NCBI GenBank assembly: GCA_022573715.1
Contig: JACZTL010000010.1
Coordinates: 22,683-86,682, forward strand
Length of the DNA: 64,000 bases
From: Bacteroidota bacterium
Lineage (GTDB): Bacteria > Bacteroidota > Ignavibacteria > Ignavibacteriales > Ignavibacteriaceae
Reading direction: 5' to 3'
Shown here: piece after piece, positions 45,994 through 56,662 of the stretch
How the letters are laid out: each line of letters begins with the position of its first letter
Numbering within the stretch: position 1 is the first letter of the stretch
Notes under the pieces: model-generated
Database searches by the model: none
What the model was told of the DNA's origin: nothing
The model's input: the letters and a program-made list of their open reading frames with translations, nothing else
Program-made: the position numbers and the translations under genes

Positions 45994-47571
45994 TTAAATA
46001 TAATCTTCAGTTAAATCTTTGCCAGAAGCTTTTGAAAAGAATTTAATTTGCTGTAAAGATAAAGACGGATCTTCTTCAAGTTTTAATTTTAATCTGTATC
46101 TAAATTTTAATTTAGTTAAAGTTTTTATTCTTCCCTCACGCAATTTTGCAGCTACAAATGGATTACATCTAATAATTAGCGACCTTTCTTTTGACTCTCT
46201 TTTAAATCTTTTTATCCATTCCTCTAAATCGTAAATTAAATGAGATTGTTTTGTAAGCACGCCTGTACCCAGACATGACGGACAAACCTCTTTCATTGTT
46301 TGCATCATATTTTGTCTGACTCTTTGGCGAGTTATTTGTACCAATCCAAAATCTGACATAGGTAAAATGGATACACGTGATCTATCTTTTCTAAATTCTT
46401 TTTTTAGCTCATCGTATATTTTTTTCCTGTTTTTCTCCTCGATAAGGTCAATAAAATCAATAACTATAATACCTCCTATATCACGCAGCTTCATTTGTTT
46501 TGCAATTTCTCTTGCTGCTTCCAAATCGGTTTTCAAAGAATTTATCTCCTGATCTTTACTCTTTGCATATTTTCCGCTGTTAACATCAATAACAACCATA
46601 GCTTCGGTGTGTTCAATAATTAAATATCCTCCGCTTGGTAGATATACTTTTCTTGCCATCAAAGATTTTATTTGTTCGTCAATTTTAAATGATTCAAAAA
46701 TTGAATGAGAAGATCTGTAATGATCAATTTTATCAACAAGATCAGGTTCAGTTATTTCTACATAGTTTCTTATTTGCTTGTAAAGTTTTTTGGAATCAAT
46801 AAAAATTTTTGAAATATCATGTGTAAATAAATCCCTGATTACGCTTGATGTTGTATTTAGGTCATTATGTATAAGCGCAGGAGGACTTTCGGATTTTATT
46901 CTTTTTTCAATTGCGTTCCAGGTTTTTACCAGTTGATTTAAATCTGATTTAAGAGCAGCTTCATCCTGGTTTTTGGCAACAGTCCTAATAATTAATCCAT
47001 AATTTTCAGGAATGATTTCTCTTGCTAAATTTCTTAATCTTCTTTTTTCTCTAAAATCATAAATCTTTTTGGAAACACCTATTTTATTATCAAATGGTAG
47101 CAATACACAAAATCTACCTGGTAATGAAACAGCAGATGTTACACGAACACCTTTGTTTGTTACAGGTTCTTTTGTAATCTGAACAATAATTTCTTCACCT
47201 TTGTGAAGTTTTACAGTATGAGTGCCATTTTGATTTTTTGAGGTATCGTGGTGTTTGTTGTCAGCATTGAAACTACCATTTTCTTCCACGTCAACTTCGG
47301 TATCTTCACCCAACATTTCTAAAAATTGCTTTGTTCTATCAGCAATATCTGAAAAGTGAAGAAACGCATCGTGTTTCATTCCAATGTCAATAAATGCGGC
47401 TTTTATGCCTGGGAGTACTCTGGCAACTTTTCCAAGGTAAATATCTCCCACCATCCTGCGTTTTTCAGGATAGTCAATAAAAAAATCTACTAAATTCCCG
47501 TCTTCGGTTATTGCAACACGTGTTTGAATAGTAGATGAATTGATAATAATTTCTTTTGTCATAAAGAACAA
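45994..47571 (-). CDS. rng: Ribonuclease G/E family endoribonuclease
   Basis: 525 residues, close to RNase G length. An N-terminal S1 RNA-binding domain (VGDIYLGKVARVLPGIKAAFIDIGMKHDAFLH, about residues 40-72), the DNase I-like catalytic region with VIDVNSG and GGIIVIDFID, and the zinc-link CPSCLGTG (about 435-442) that joins dimers. Lacks the long C-terminal scaffold of RNase E, so probably RNase G-like with roles in 5S/16S rRNA processing and mRNA turnover. A 178-bp gap to pnp holds nothing I recognise. Confidence 0.92.
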   Translation of the reverse strand: MFFMTKEIIINSSTIQTRVAITEDGNLVDFFIDYPEKRRMVGDIYLGKVARVLPGIKAAFIDIGMKHDAFLHFSDIADRTKQFLEMLGEDTEVDVEENGSFNADNKHHDTSKNQNGTHTVKLHKGEEIIVQITKEPVTNKGVRVTSAVSLPGRFCVLLPFDNKIGVSKKIYDFREKRRLRNLAREIIPENYGLIIRTVAKNQDEAALKSDLNQLVKTWNAIEKRIKSESPPALIHNDLNTTSSVIRDLFTHDISKIFIDSKKLYKQIRNYVEITEPDLVDKIDHYRSSHSIFESFKIDEQIKSLMARKVYLPSGGYLIIEHTEAMVVIDVNSGKYAKSKDQEINSLKTDLEAAREIAKQMKLRDIGGIIVIDFIDLIEEKNRKKIYDELKKEFRKDRSRVSILPMSDFGLVQITRQRVRQNMMQTMKEVCPSCLGTGVLTKQSHLIYDLEEWIKRFKRESKERSLIIRCNPFVAAKLREGRIKTLTKLKFRYRLKLKLEEDPSLSLQQIKFFSKASGKDLTEDYI

Positions 47572-47749
47572 ACTCTCTTAATGAAATTAAATATTTCATT
47601 ATAAATAAATTTCTATAAAAAAAGCTCATGTATTCCGTATTTAAAGTCATAAAAAAATATAACTATATATATCTCATTTTTTAAAAACACTGCAAATAAC
47701 AGAGCTTATAAATTAATTACAAATAGCTGAAATTATTTTTAAAGTCAGC

Positions 47750-49879
47750 TTAAATTTCTTTCGGATTATTTTCTTCAACTTTTTCAACAGTGTTGTTTAC
47801 TTTTTCATCCAACAACACTTTCCTGCTTAATGAAAATTTACCGTTTTCAATTTTTAGCAGTTTCACTTTAACTTGGTCACCTTCTTTAAGATAGTCGGTA
47901 ACTTTGTTTACGCGTTTGTTATCAATTTGTGATATATGTAATAATCCTTCTTTACCCGGTATAATTTCTACAAAAGCTCCAAAGTCCATAATTTTTATAA
48001 CTTTACCGTCATAAATTTTACCTACTTCTGGAGAAGCTGTCATTGCTTTTATGTATTCTTTACATTTATTTGCACCGTCTTTATCCGGTGAAGCAATCGT
48101 AACTGTTCCATCATCTTCAATGGTAATATCAACACCAAAATCTCTTTGCATTTTTTGTATTGTTTTTCCACCGGGACCTATAATTAGACCAATTTGATCA
48201 ATTTCAACTTTTAAGGTTAAAAGACGAGGAGCAAATTTAGATAATGACTCTCTCGGTTGACTGATGGCTTCTTCCATAACACCTAAAATATGCATTCTTC
48301 CTTCTTTTGCCTGAAATAGAGCTTTTTCAATTATTTCAAAGGAAATGCCTTGAATTTTTATATCCATTTGGAAAGCAGTAATACCTTCTTTTGTTCCGGC
48401 AACCTTAAAATCCATATCACCAAAGTGATCTTCATTACCCAGAATATCTGTAAGAATACCATATTGTTCACCTTCTTTTATAAGACCCATTGCAATTCCG
48501 GCAACAGATTTTTTAATCGGTACACCACCATCCATCAATGCAAGCGATCCGGCACAAACTGATGCCATTGAAGAAGAACCGTTTGATTCTAAAATATCCG
48601 AAATAAGCCTCATTGTATAAGGGAATTTATCTTCTTCGGGAATCATTATTTTTAATGCTCTTTCGGCTAAATTTCCGTGACCTATTTCACGTCTTCCTAC
48701 ACCTGTCATCCTTCCAACTTCGCCCACGCTAAATGGAGGAAAGTTATAATGAAGTACAAATTTTTTACTGTAAGCTTCAAATAATCCGTCAACAGACTGC
48801 TCATCATTTTTGCTGCCAAGAGTAAGGGTTGTTAAACTTTGAGTTTCACCCCTTGTAAACAAAGCTGAACCATGAGTACGTGCAAGGATGCCTAATTCAA
48901 TGTTTATAGGTCGAACCTCCTCCAGGTTTCTTCCGTCCAATCTAATGCCTTCTTTCAATATTCTTTCGCGCATTAAATCTTTTTCTAAGTCGTGAAGAAT
49001 GTTTTTAATATCACTTTCTTGTTCGGGATATTTTTCTTCCAAAGATTCTAAAACCGATTTTGTAAGTTCTTTGTTTTTGTCACTTCTCTCATCTTTAATC
49101 AAAACTGAATAAACTATCTCTTTAAATTTATCTTCAGCTAATTGATACACTTCTTTCTTCAGATTTTCGTCAACTTCATTTTCAACAACTTCTCTTTTGG
49201 TTTTGCCTACTTCTTTAACTAATTCAAGTTGAAGATCAACTAATTTTTTTATTTCAGATTGAGCAAATTTTAATGCATCTAAAAGCTCGGTTTCATTTAC
49301 TTCTTTTGACTCGCCTTCAACCATCATTATAGAACCGGCACTTCCGGCAACCACCAACTCAAGGTCGCTTTCCTGCAATTGCTGGTGAGTTGGATTTACA
49401 ACAAAATCACCATTTACTCTGCCTACTCTTACTTCGGCAATGGGACCGTTGAACGGGATATTTGAAATGCTCAGAGCAGCCGATGCACCAACGGCACCTA
49501 ATACATCAGCGTCGTTTTCTCCGTCGTGTGATAGAACAAACGCAATAATTTGAGTTTCATTTACAAAACTACTTGGGAACATTGGTCTTATTGGTCTGTC
49601 AATCAGCCTTGCGCTTAGTATTTCTTTTTCTGAAGGTCTGCCTTCTCTTTTTATAAATCCACCGGGAAATTTACCCGCAGCAGATGTTTTTTCTCTGTAC
49701 TCAACTTGAAGGGGAAAATAATCAAGCCCTTCTTTCGGTTCATCTGCAGCAACTGCAGATACCAAAACCATTGTATCTCCGTATCTTACCATAACAGAAC
49801 CATTAGCTTGTTTTGCAAAACGTCCTGTTTCTATTGATAATATCTTTCCGCCTATTTCTACTTCCTTTGTAATAATCAT
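47750..49879 (-). CDS. pnp: Polynucleotide phosphorylase
   Basis: 709 residues. Two RNase PH domains (about 1-220 and 310-540; [41 protein letters not shown] and [25 protein letters not shown]), then KH ([24 protein letters not shown]) and S1 ([34 protein letters not shown]) domains. Phosphorolytic 3'-to-5' RNA decay enzyme. Downstream of rpsO by 11 bp, the widely conserved rpsO-pnp pair. Confidence 0.97.
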   Translation of the reverse strand: MIITKEVEIGGKILSIETGRFAKQANGSVMVRYGDTMVLVSAVAADEPKEGLDYFPLQVEYREKTSAAGKFPGGFIKREGRPSEKEILSARLIDRPIRPMFPSSFVNETQIIAFVLSHDGENDADVLGAVGASAALSISNIPFNGPIAEVRVGRVNGDFVVNPTHQQLQESDLELVVAGSAGSIMMVEGESKEVNETELLDALKFAQSEIKKLVDLQLELVKEVGKTKREVVENEVDENLKKEVYQLAEDKFKEIVYSVLIKDERSDKNKELTKSVLESLEEKYPEQESDIKNILHDLEKDLMRERILKEGIRLDGRNLEEVRPINIELGILARTHGSALFTRGETQSLTTLTLGSKNDEQSVDGLFEAYSKKFVLHYNFPPFSVGEVGRMTGVGRREIGHGNLAERALKIMIPEEDKFPYTMRLISDILESNGSSSMASVCAGSLALMDGGVPIKKSVAGIAMGLIKEGEQYGILTDILGNEDHFGDMDFKVAGTKEGITAFQMDIKIQGISFEIIEKALFQAKEGRMHILGVMEEAISQPRESLSKFAPRLLTLKVEIDQIGLIIGPGGKTIQKMQRDFGVDITIEDDGTVTIASPDKDGANKCKEYIKAMTASPEVGKIYDGKVIKIMDFGAFVEIIPGKEGLLHISQIDNKRVNKVTDYLKEGDQVKVKLLKIENGKFSLSRKVLLDEKVNNTVEKVEENNPKEI

Positions 49880-49890
49880 TTAATATTCCT

Positions 49891-50154
49891 TTATTTTCTA
49901 ATATTCATTTCTTTAATAATCGTTCTGTATCTTTCGATATCTTTTCTTTTCAAATAGTCTAATAATCTTCTTCTTTTACCAACCATCATTAAAAGCCCTC
50001 TTCTGGAATGATGATCTTTTTTATGCACTTCAAAGTGCGAAGTAAGATCATTTAATCTTTTTGTAATAAGTGCAATCTGCACTTCGGTTCTCCCGGAGTC
50101 TTTTTCATTCGTTCCGTATTTCTTGATTTGCTCAAGTTTTTCTTCTTGTGTCAT
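49891..50154 (-). CDS. rpsO: 30S ribosomal protein S15
   Basis: 87 residues. The four-helix S15 fold is recognisable from [26 protein letters not shown] sequence (here [14 protein letters not shown]), the [26 protein letters not shown] core and the [12 protein letters not shown] end. Primary 16S rRNA binder. It precedes pnp and follows ribF by 76 bp in a classic cluster. No obvious autoregulatory pseudoknot can be assigned. Confidence 0.96.
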   Translation of the reverse strand: MTQEEKLEQIKKYGTNEKDSGRTEVQIALITKRLNDLTSHFEVHKKDHHSRRGLLMMVGKRRRLLDYLKRKDIERYRTIIKEMNIRK

Positions 50155-50230
50155 TTTTGTTTTTTCCTTTATTTAATTGTACAATATAACCCCAGAATAG
50201 GCTGCAATATGCAGAACAAACCAGAGTTTA

Positions 50231-51178
50231 TTAATTTAATTTATTTATAATTTCTAATCCTTTCTCTTCATCTTTTTTCATTTGAGCAATTAACTCATCA
50301 ACCGAAGAGAATTTTTCTTCGTCTCTTATTCTTTCAATTATATTTACGGTAACATTCTGCCCGTAAATCTCCTTTGAAAAATTCATAATATAAACTTCGG
50401 TTGTTACATCCCCGGATTCGTAAAATGTAGGTCTCTTGCCTATACTCATTAAACCGAAATAATTTATATTTTCAACAATAATTTCAACCAGATAAATACT
50501 GATTTTAGGCAAAAATTTATCCTCTCCAAAAACTTCAATGTTTGCGGTAGGAAAGCCCAAGTTCATTCCTCTTTTATCTCCATGCACAACCACGCCACTG
50601 AAGGAATAATTTCTTCCGAGAAGTTTGTTAGCTAAAAGAATATCACCTTCTGAAAGTGCATTTCTTACTGCGGTGCTGCTTACAGTAATATTATCTATGC
50701 AGACTGCCTCAACGAGAGAAACTTTAAAACCGAATTCTTCACCCATTTTTCTTAATGAACTTTCGTTTCCGTCACGACCCTTGCCAAAATGATGATCATA
50801 ACCAATTACTATCTCGTTCACACCTATTTTATCAACAAGATATTCTTTAATAAACTCATAAGAAGTTTTTTGTGAAAATTCTATTGTAAAATTTAAAATC
50901 AATAAATTATGAACACCTACAGATTCCAAAATTGGAATCTTTTCATCTAATGTGCTTAATAAACGCACTTTTTTATCTTTTACAAGAACACTGCGCGGAT
51001 GCGGGTTAAATGTTACCAACACATTTCTTCCACCCAATGCAGCTGATTTTTCAACCAGCATTTCAAGTATTTTTCTATGCCCTAAATGAATACCATCAAA
51101 TGTCCCTAAAGTAATAACGGTTTTTTTATCTTTTTCAATTTTTTCTAAATCGCAAATTATTTCCATCACACAAATCAT
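50231..51178 (-). CDS. ribF: Bifunctional riboflavin kinase / FAD synthetase
   Basis: 315 residues. N-terminal FMN adenylyltransferase domain: VITLGTFDGIHLGHRKIL (about residues 20-37), VIGYDHHFGKGRDG and VSSTAVRNALSEGDI; C-terminal riboflavin kinase domain: GVVVHGDKRGMNLGFPTANIE (about 196-216) and EVYIMNFSKEIYGQ. Full length. An alternative ATG at residue 5 gives a start nearer the family norm. Located between truB and rpsO. Confidence 0.94.
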   Translation of the reverse strand: MICVMEIICDLEKIEKDKKTVITLGTFDGIHLGHRKILEMLVEKSAALGGRNVLVTFNPHPRSVLVKDKKVRLLSTLDEKIPILESVGVHNLLILNFTIEFSQKTSYEFIKEYLVDKIGVNEIVIGYDHHFGKGRDGNESSLRKMGEEFGFKVSLVEAVCIDNITVSSTAVRNALSEGDILLANKLLGRNYSFSGVVVHGDKRGMNLGFPTANIEVFGEDKFLPKISIYLVEIIVENINYFGLMSIGKRPTFYESGDVTTEVYIMNFSKEIYGQNVTVNIIERIRDEEKFSSVDELIAQMKKDEEKGLEIINKLN

Positions 51179-51290
51179 TTAGAGAATAACTTTTAAATAT
51201 ACGTTTTTTAAACTTGAAATAAAATTAAATAGGGGTGATTTACAGTCCAACAATAAAGAGACTAACATATTATAACTCTTTTTATAATAA

Positions 51291-51989
51291 TTAGTTGCAA
51301 GAATACCTTTTTTCAAACTCATCTATAGTTAAAGCTTGACCAACATTATATTTACCGATGTTCTCTCTTCGTAATTTGCTTAGCAATCCTCCACAACCGA
51401 GTTCATCACCAAAATCATTGGCAATTACACGTATATATGTACCTTTTGAGCAGATTATTTCAAAATGTATATCCGGTAATTCTATTTTTTCTATTTCAAA
51501 TTTGTAAATATTTATCTTCCTTTTTTCTCTTTCAACAGTTTCACCGTTTCTCGCATATTTATAGAGCCGTTTGCCGTTTACTTTTACAGCCGAATACATC
51601 GGAGGAATCTGCTCAATTTCACCTAAATATTTATTCCTTACTTCAAGTATTTTTTCTTCGGTGATATTTTCAACGGGTTTTTCTTCAAAATGCTCTGTTT
51701 CCAAATCCATAGATTCCGTTTTTTTTCCAAGTGTTATTATCCCCAAATAAGTTTTGGGTAAATCCTGAAATTCCGTAATGCTTTTTGTCATTTTGCCGGT
51801 ACAGATTATTAAAAGTCCCGTAGCTCTTGGATCAAGAGTACCTGCGTGTCCCACTTTTTTTACTTTTACCGCTTTTCTAATTTGATGAACAACTTTGAAG
51901 GATGTCCAACAGATAGGTTTATCTATAAGTATTGATTGACCTTTTTGAAAATCAACATCAATCTTGTTTGGAGTTAAATTCGTTATCAT
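51291..51989 (-). CDS. truB: tRNA pseudouridine-55 synthase
   Basis: 232 residues. Motifs ILIDKPICWTSFKVV (about residues 20-34), HAGTLDPRATGLLIICTGKMTK with catalytic Asp about 57, and YSAVKVNGKRLYKYARNGE and CSKGTYIRVIANDFG. The C-terminal PUA domain of longer TruB is reduced. The start overlaps the rbfA end by 32 bp; I see no better start downstream, so translational coupling with rbfA is likely. Confidence 0.93.
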   Translation of the reverse strand: MITNLTPNKIDVDFQKGQSILIDKPICWTSFKVVHQIRKAVKVKKVGHAGTLDPRATGLLIICTGKMTKSITEFQDLPKTYLGIITLGKKTESMDLETEHFEEKPVENITEEKILEVRNKYLGEIEQIPPMYSAVKVNGKRLYKYARNGETVEREKRKINIYKFEIEKIELPDIHFEIICSKGTYIRVIANDFGDELGCGGLLSKLRRENIGKYNVGQALTIDEFEKRYSCN

Positions 51990-52326
51990 TTTCGTGTATC
52001 TTCTTTATCAATCCGTCTATTTTTTCAACGTAGTCTTGAGTGTCGTCTATATAAAAATTTAACTCGGGACAAAATTTTAAGTTTATTCTTGAAGCAAGTT
52101 CAGATCTTATTGATTTTAAATTTCTATTTACTTTCTCCAAAACAAATGCTCTTTTGTCTTTATCAAATACAGAAAGATAAATTTTTGCTTTTTTAAAATC
52201 GGGACTTGCTTTAACATTAGTTATAGTAATAAATCCTAGTGAGGTATCTCGTAACTTAAGAAGAAAAATATTACTTAATTCTTCTTTTAAAAGTTTTTCT
52301 ACTTTATCTATTCTGTGTGTTGACAT
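51958..52326 (-). CDS. rbfA: Ribosome-binding factor A
   Basis: 122 residues. Small KH-type 30S maturation factor; starts STHRIDKVEKLLKEELSNIF and includes FITITNVKASPDFKKAKIYLSVF and LNFYIDDTQDYVEKIDGLIKKI, all family-typical. Located between infB and truB in the conserved nusA-infB cluster. Confidence 0.94.
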   Translation of the reverse strand: MSTHRIDKVEKLLKEELSNIFLLKLRDTSLGFITITNVKASPDFKKAKIYLSVFDKDKRAFVLEKVNRNLKSIRSELASRINLKFCPELNFYIDDTQDYVEKIDGLIKKIHENDNEFNSKQD

Positions 52327-52363
52327 ATTTTTTATAGGTGTGAATGAAGTTTTTATACTTCCA

Positions 52364-54883
52364 TTAATCTAATTTCTTTTTTGTCTCTACTATGATATAC
52401 GTCTCTAAAACATCATTGACTTTTATATCATTAAAATTATTTAAGCTTATTCCACATTCGTATCCGGCATCTACTTCTTTTGCATCATCTTTAAATCTTT
52501 TCAAGGCATTTATTTCACCTTGATGAATAACAATACCGTCCCTTATTAGTCTTATTTTATTATTGCGCGTAACTTTACCTTCTAATACATAGCAGCCTGC
52601 TACCGTACCAATTTTTGGTACTTTAAAAATATCTCTTACTTCAACAGTAGCGGTAACTTCTTCAGAAATTATTGGAGAAAGCAAACCTTCAAGGGCTGAT
52701 TTCACTTCGTTTATTGCATCATAAATAACATCATAAAGTCGTATATCCACTTTTTCTTTTTCTGCTAATTTGCGGGCATTTAAATTTGGTCTTACTTGAA
52801 AACCAACTATAATAGCATGTGAGGCAGAAGCGAGCAGTACATCACTCTCGGATATTCCACCAACTCCTTTATGAATAACTCTAATTTTAACTTCTTCGGT
52901 AGATAGTTTCATTAATGAATCAGACAGTGCTTCTATTGAACCGTCTACATCACCCTTAACAATCAGCGGAAGTTCTTTTACCCCACCAATACTAATTTGT
53001 TTTGCAATTTCATCCAAAGTAATATGATGAACTTGTTTTTGTTCCTGTTCTCTTTTAAGTTGTTGCCTTTTTAATCCGATCTCTCTTGCTTGTCTTTCCG
53101 TACCAACAACTATAAAAGTATCACCTGCCTGAGGTGTTCCTTCAAAACCAACTACCTGCACAGGGGTAGAAGGAGGAGATTCAGTAATTTTATTCCCTCT
53201 TTCATCAAATATTGCTCTTACTTTTCCTTGAAAAATACCTGCAACAAAAGGGTTCCCAATTTTTAATGTTCCCTTTTGGATAAGAATTGTTCCTGTAACT
53301 CCTCTGCCTTTGTCTAATTGTGCTTCAACAACAACTCCGCGTGCAGGTCTATTTGGATTTGCTTTTAATTCTAATAATTCCGCTTCAAGCAATATTGTTT
53401 CCAAAAGGTTTTCTACATTCAAACCAGTCTTTGCAGATATTTCAACGCACTGGTATTTACCGCCCCATGATTCAACAAGAATATTTCTATCTGCTAATTG
53501 TTGTTTGATTTTTTCAGGATTTGCGCCGGGCTTATCAATTTTATTTATAGCTACAACAATAGGAACGTTTGCAGCTTGAGCATGATTAATGGCCTCAACA
53601 GTTTGAGGCATAACTGCATCATCAGCTGCAACTATAAGCACAACTATATCAGTTACCTGAGCTCCTCTTGCCCTCATTGCAGTAAAAGCTTCATGTCCGG
53701 GTGTATCTATAAATGCAATTTGTTTTCCATTACCGGCATCAACTTTATATGCACCTATATGTTGTGTAATTCCGCCTGACTCTCCTGCAACAACGTTTTC
53801 TTTTCTTATATTATCAAGTAGGGATGTTTTTCCGTGGTCAACATGTCCCATTATTGTTACAATGGGGGGTCTTGGTTCAAGTGTATCAGGGTCGTCAGGT
53901 GTATCTTCAAGTATGTCGAATGTAAATTCTTTAACAAATTCAACTTCAAAATCAAATTCATCTGCTACAAGAGTAATGGTTTCAACATCAAGTCTTTGAT
54001 TTATTGAAACCATTATACCTAATTCCATACATTTTGCAATTACATCGCTAACAGGTACTTCCATTAAATTAGCCAGTTCATTTACTGCACTGTATTCAGT
54101 AATTCTGATTTTTTTGGATTCTAAAGATTTTTGTTCCTGTATTTTTTCTTGTTCTTCTTCCCGTTCTTTTCTTTTTTTCTTTCTATAACTTGCTCTCGAA
54201 GCAGTCGGTTTACTGTCATCTATTCTCATCATGGTTTTTCTGATAGCTGCCTTTACATCTTTTTCATCAATCTCAAATTTCTTTATTCTTTTTTTCTTTT
54301 TAACCGGAATTTCTGCTTCAATATCTTGATTTTTCTTTTTCCTGCCTTTTAATCTTTTCTTCTTTTTTGTTTTAGTTGTTATAGCATCTGAATCTTCGTC
54401 TTCTTTTTTTATAGTTTTTTTCTTTGTTTTTTCCTCTTCAAGTTCAATTTTGCCGATTACTTTTAACCCTTTTCTTTTGGCTATTTCCGTTTCAACGGGA
54501 GTTTTAAAATTCTCCTCTTTTTTCAATTTTTTAACTTCGGGTTCTTTTTTTTCTTCAGTTACAATTTCTTCTTTTTCTTCAGATTCTTTTTTAACTTCAA
54601 TTTCCGGTTCTATAATAGTAGTTGTTGATTCACTTTTCTCTTCTTCTTTATCAGATATTCTCTTTTTAAACTCCGCGATTTTTTTATAATGTTTTTGTGC
54701 TTTATCAATATCTTTCTTGTAATGAGCGGAAATATCCTGTATCATTTCTTCATTAAGAGCGGACATTATAGATTTTACTTTATGTCCTTTCTTGGTAAGG
54801 AATTCTAACAACTCTTTAGCTGAGAGGTTATACTCTGATGCTAATTTAAATATTTTTAATTTTTTCGGTTTCGTCTCAACCAT
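52364..54883 (-). CDS. infB: Translation initiation factor IF-2
   Basis: 839 residues. An N-terminal IF2-N-like domain (FKLASEYNLSAKELLEFLTKKGHKVKSIMSALNEE), a long Lys/Glu-rich region (about 60-260), a second IF2-N segment (SAVNELANLMEVPVSDVIAKCMELGIMVSINQRLD, about 267-301), then the GTPase domain with GHVDHGKTS (about 346), DTPGHEAF and NKIDKPGA, and domains II-IV. Escorts initiator tRNA to the 30S subunit. 26 bp after nusA. Confidence 0.97.
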   Translation of the reverse strand: MVETKPKKLKIFKLASEYNLSAKELLEFLTKKGHKVKSIMSALNEEMIQDISAHYKKDIDKAQKHYKKIAEFKKRISDKEEEKSESTTTIIEPEIEVKKESEEKEEIVTEEKKEPEVKKLKKEENFKTPVETEIAKRKGLKVIGKIELEEEKTKKKTIKKEDEDSDAITTKTKKKKRLKGRKKKNQDIEAEIPVKKKKRIKKFEIDEKDVKAAIRKTMMRIDDSKPTASRASYRKKKRKEREEEQEKIQEQKSLESKKIRITEYSAVNELANLMEVPVSDVIAKCMELGIMVSINQRLDVETITLVADEFDFEVEFVKEFTFDILEDTPDDPDTLEPRPPIVTIMGHVDHGKTSLLDNIRKENVVAGESGGITQHIGAYKVDAGNGKQIAFIDTPGHEAFTAMRARGAQVTDIVVLIVAADDAVMPQTVEAINHAQAANVPIVVAINKIDKPGANPEKIKQQLADRNILVESWGGKYQCVEISAKTGLNVENLLETILLEAELLELKANPNRPARGVVVEAQLDKGRGVTGTILIQKGTLKIGNPFVAGIFQGKVRAIFDERGNKITESPPSTPVQVVGFEGTPQAGDTFIVVGTERQAREIGLKRQQLKREQEQKQVHHITLDEIAKQISIGGVKELPLIVKGDVDGSIEALSDSLMKLSTEEVKIRVIHKGVGGISESDVLLASASHAIIVGFQVRPNLNARKLAEKEKVDIRLYDVIYDAINEVKSALEGLLSPIISEEVTATVEVRDIFKVPKIGTVAGCYVLEGKVTRNNKIRLIRDGIVIHQGEINALKRFKDDAKEVDAGYECGISLNNFNDIKVNDVLETYIIVETKKKLD

Positions 54884-54909
54884 TTTACTTTGTAATACTA
54901 ATAAATGTT

Positions 54910-56148
54910 TTATTCATATTGAGATTTTATTAATTCTATTATCTCGTCAATTTTTTCTTCTGTCAGTTCTTCTATTTCATTTAATTTTTCTTTACCTGCT
55001 TTTAATACTTCTAAAGCTGTATCGAAGCGGTTATTAATTAAGAGGTTATATGTTTCTTCGCCTAATTCTTCTTTAAGATCAATTAGCTCCATATCTTCTT
55101 CGTATTCTTCTAACGGTGTTTCTTCTCTTAATATATCAATATCGTAACCAGTAAGTTTAATTGCCAAACGAATGTTAACTCCATTTCTTCCCACTATTAA
55201 TGACACTTGATCGTTATCAGCACTAACTACAGCTTTCCTTTCATCTTCATCCAATTCAATTTGTTTTAATTTTGCAGGTGCTAAAGATCTTTGGATTAGA
55301 ATAATAGGATCGTCTGAATAATTTATTACGTCTATGTTTTCGTTGTTTAATTCTCTTACAATTGCGTGAATACGAACACCTTTCATGCCGACACAAGCAC
55401 CTACTGCATCAATTCTGTCATCGTGTGATTCAACGGCTATTTTTGCTCTTTCTCCAGGTTCTCTTGCTATACTTTTAATGTCTATTATACCGTCATAAAT
55501 TTCAGGTATTTCGATCTCAAAAAGTTTTTGTAAAAACATATTGTCAGAACGTGAGATAATAATAACCGGACCGCTCGGTGTTTTTTTAACTTCTTTTATA
55601 ATTGCTCTTATTGTATCGCCTTTTCTGTAGCGCTCAAAAGGGATTTGTTCGGAGCGCGGAAGAAGTAGCTCTCTTTTATTATGATTGACTAGAATATCGT
55701 TCCTTTTGGTTTGGTAAATATCCCCAACAACTATCTCACCAACAATCTCTGAATATTCATTATATATAACATCTTTTTCTATTTCACGAATGCGTTGGTT
55801 TAAGTTTTGTTTAGCTAAAGTAATTAACCTTCTGCCAAAAGATGCAAGGTCTAAGGTTTCAACATAATCATCACCTACTTCCAATTCCTCAGTATTTCCT
55901 TTTTTATTTACTTCCTCTATTGATATCTGTTTTTCTGGGTTTTCTACTTCTTTAACAATTTCTCTTTCAAGATATATTTCTATATCGCCCTTGTCCATAT
56001 TTACAACAATGTCAAAAACTGCTTCTTCACCATATTTCTTTTTAACCAACAATCCAAAAATATCTTCTATAATACCTTCCAATACATCTTTATCCATTCC
56101 CTTTTCTCTAACCATTTGAGCGAATGATTCAACTATACCTGCGTTCAT
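54910..56148 (-). CDS. nusA: Transcription termination/antitermination factor NusA
   Basis: 412 residues. N-terminal RNA-polymerase-binding domain (about 1-130), S1 domain (IVGEIVVGDIYQTKRNDILVNHNKRELLLPRSEQIP), KH1 and KH2 (RIDAVGACVGMKGVRIHAIVRELNNENIDVINYSDD and DNDQVSLIVGRNGVNIRLAIKLTGYDI), and a short helix-hairpin-helix C-terminus. The acidic AR repeats of E. coli NusA are absent, as in most bacteria. 14 bp after rimP. Confidence 0.96.
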   Translation of the reverse strand: MNAGIVESFAQMVREKGMDKDVLEGIIEDIFGLLVKKKYGEEAVFDIVVNMDKGDIEIYLEREIVKEVENPEKQISIEEVNKKGNTEELEVGDDYVETLDLASFGRRLITLAKQNLNQRIREIEKDVIYNEYSEIVGEIVVGDIYQTKRNDILVNHNKRELLLPRSEQIPFERYRKGDTIRAIIKEVKKTPSGPVIIISRSDNMFLQKLFEIEIPEIYDGIIDIKSIAREPGERAKIAVESHDDRIDAVGACVGMKGVRIHAIVRELNNENIDVINYSDDPIILIQRSLAPAKLKQIELDEDERKAVVSADNDQVSLIVGRNGVNIRLAIKLTGYDIDILREETPLEEYEEDMELIDLKEELGEETYNLLINNRFDTALEVLKAGKEKLNEIEELTEEKIDEIIELIKSQYE

Positions 56149-56162
56149 TTATCACATCTCCA

Positions 56163-56621
56163 TTAAGAAAAACTTAATTTTACTTTTGCTTTTATTATTT
56201 TATTAAAATTTATTTTTTGTTCTGAATTATTAAATTCAAAAAATAAATCGTTATTTACAATCTTTAATAATTTTGCTGTTAAATTCTTTTTATTGGCGTT
56301 ATCATCAACAACAACTTCTAATTTTCTGCCAATATGTTTGTAATACTGTTCTAAATATTTTAGTGGTGTATCAATCCCGGGTGAAGATACAACTAATTTG
56401 TAGTCATCACTCACTTTTAATAACTCGTCAAGCTTATTGCTAATATTTTTGCTTACAGAAGCACAAATTTTGGCAGAAACATTTTCTTTACCGTCAATAA
56501 ATATTTCTATAACTCTTTTTTTTGGTGTCCCTCTAAGGATAAAATCAACTAAGAAGTAACCTTCATTTTTAGACGCAGTTTCGGCAATTTGCCGTATTAT
56601 ATTTTTATCTTTAAAATTCAT
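56163..56621 (-). CDS. rimP: Ribosome maturation factor RimP
   Basis: 152 residues with the two-domain RimP layout: VDFILRGTPKKRVIEIFIDGKENVSAKICASVSKNISNKLDE (N-terminal) and LVVSSPGIDTPLKYLEQYYKHIGRKLEVVV (C-terminal). It binds the pre-30S subunit. First gene of the rimP-nusA-infB cluster. The start lies 12 bases downstream of a GC-rich hairpin in the leader, with no Shine-Dalgarno visible. Confidence 0.9.
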   Translation of the reverse strand: MNFKDKNIIRQIAETASKNEGYFLVDFILRGTPKKRVIEIFIDGKENVSAKICASVSKNISNKLDELLKVSDDYKLVVSSPGIDTPLKYLEQYYKHIGRKLEVVVDDNANKKNLTAKLLKIVNNDLFFEFNNSEQKINFNKIIKAKVKLSFS

Positions 56622-56632
56622 ACAAACAAAAA

Positions 56633-56650
56633 TCGCCCGTAAACGGGCGA
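56633..56650 (-). promoter_or_regulatory. GC-rich leader hairpin next to the rimP start
   Basis: TCGCCCG (56633-56639) and CGGGCGA (56644-56650) form a 7-bp stem with a 4-base loop. On the minus strand a run of T follows, then the rimP ATG only 11 bases later. It has the layout of a small intrinsic terminator or attenuator at the head of the rimP-nusA-infB operon. NusA-linked autoregulation is known for this operon in E. coli; here it is inference. Confidence 0.6.
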
Positions 56651-56662
56651 ATTAGAATATTA

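Noticed and set aside
50155..50230. Terminator between ribF and rpsO (CTGCA/TGCAG hairpin at 50202-50214)
   Set aside because: Five-bp arms and no T-run on either strand; a chance palindrome is likelier.
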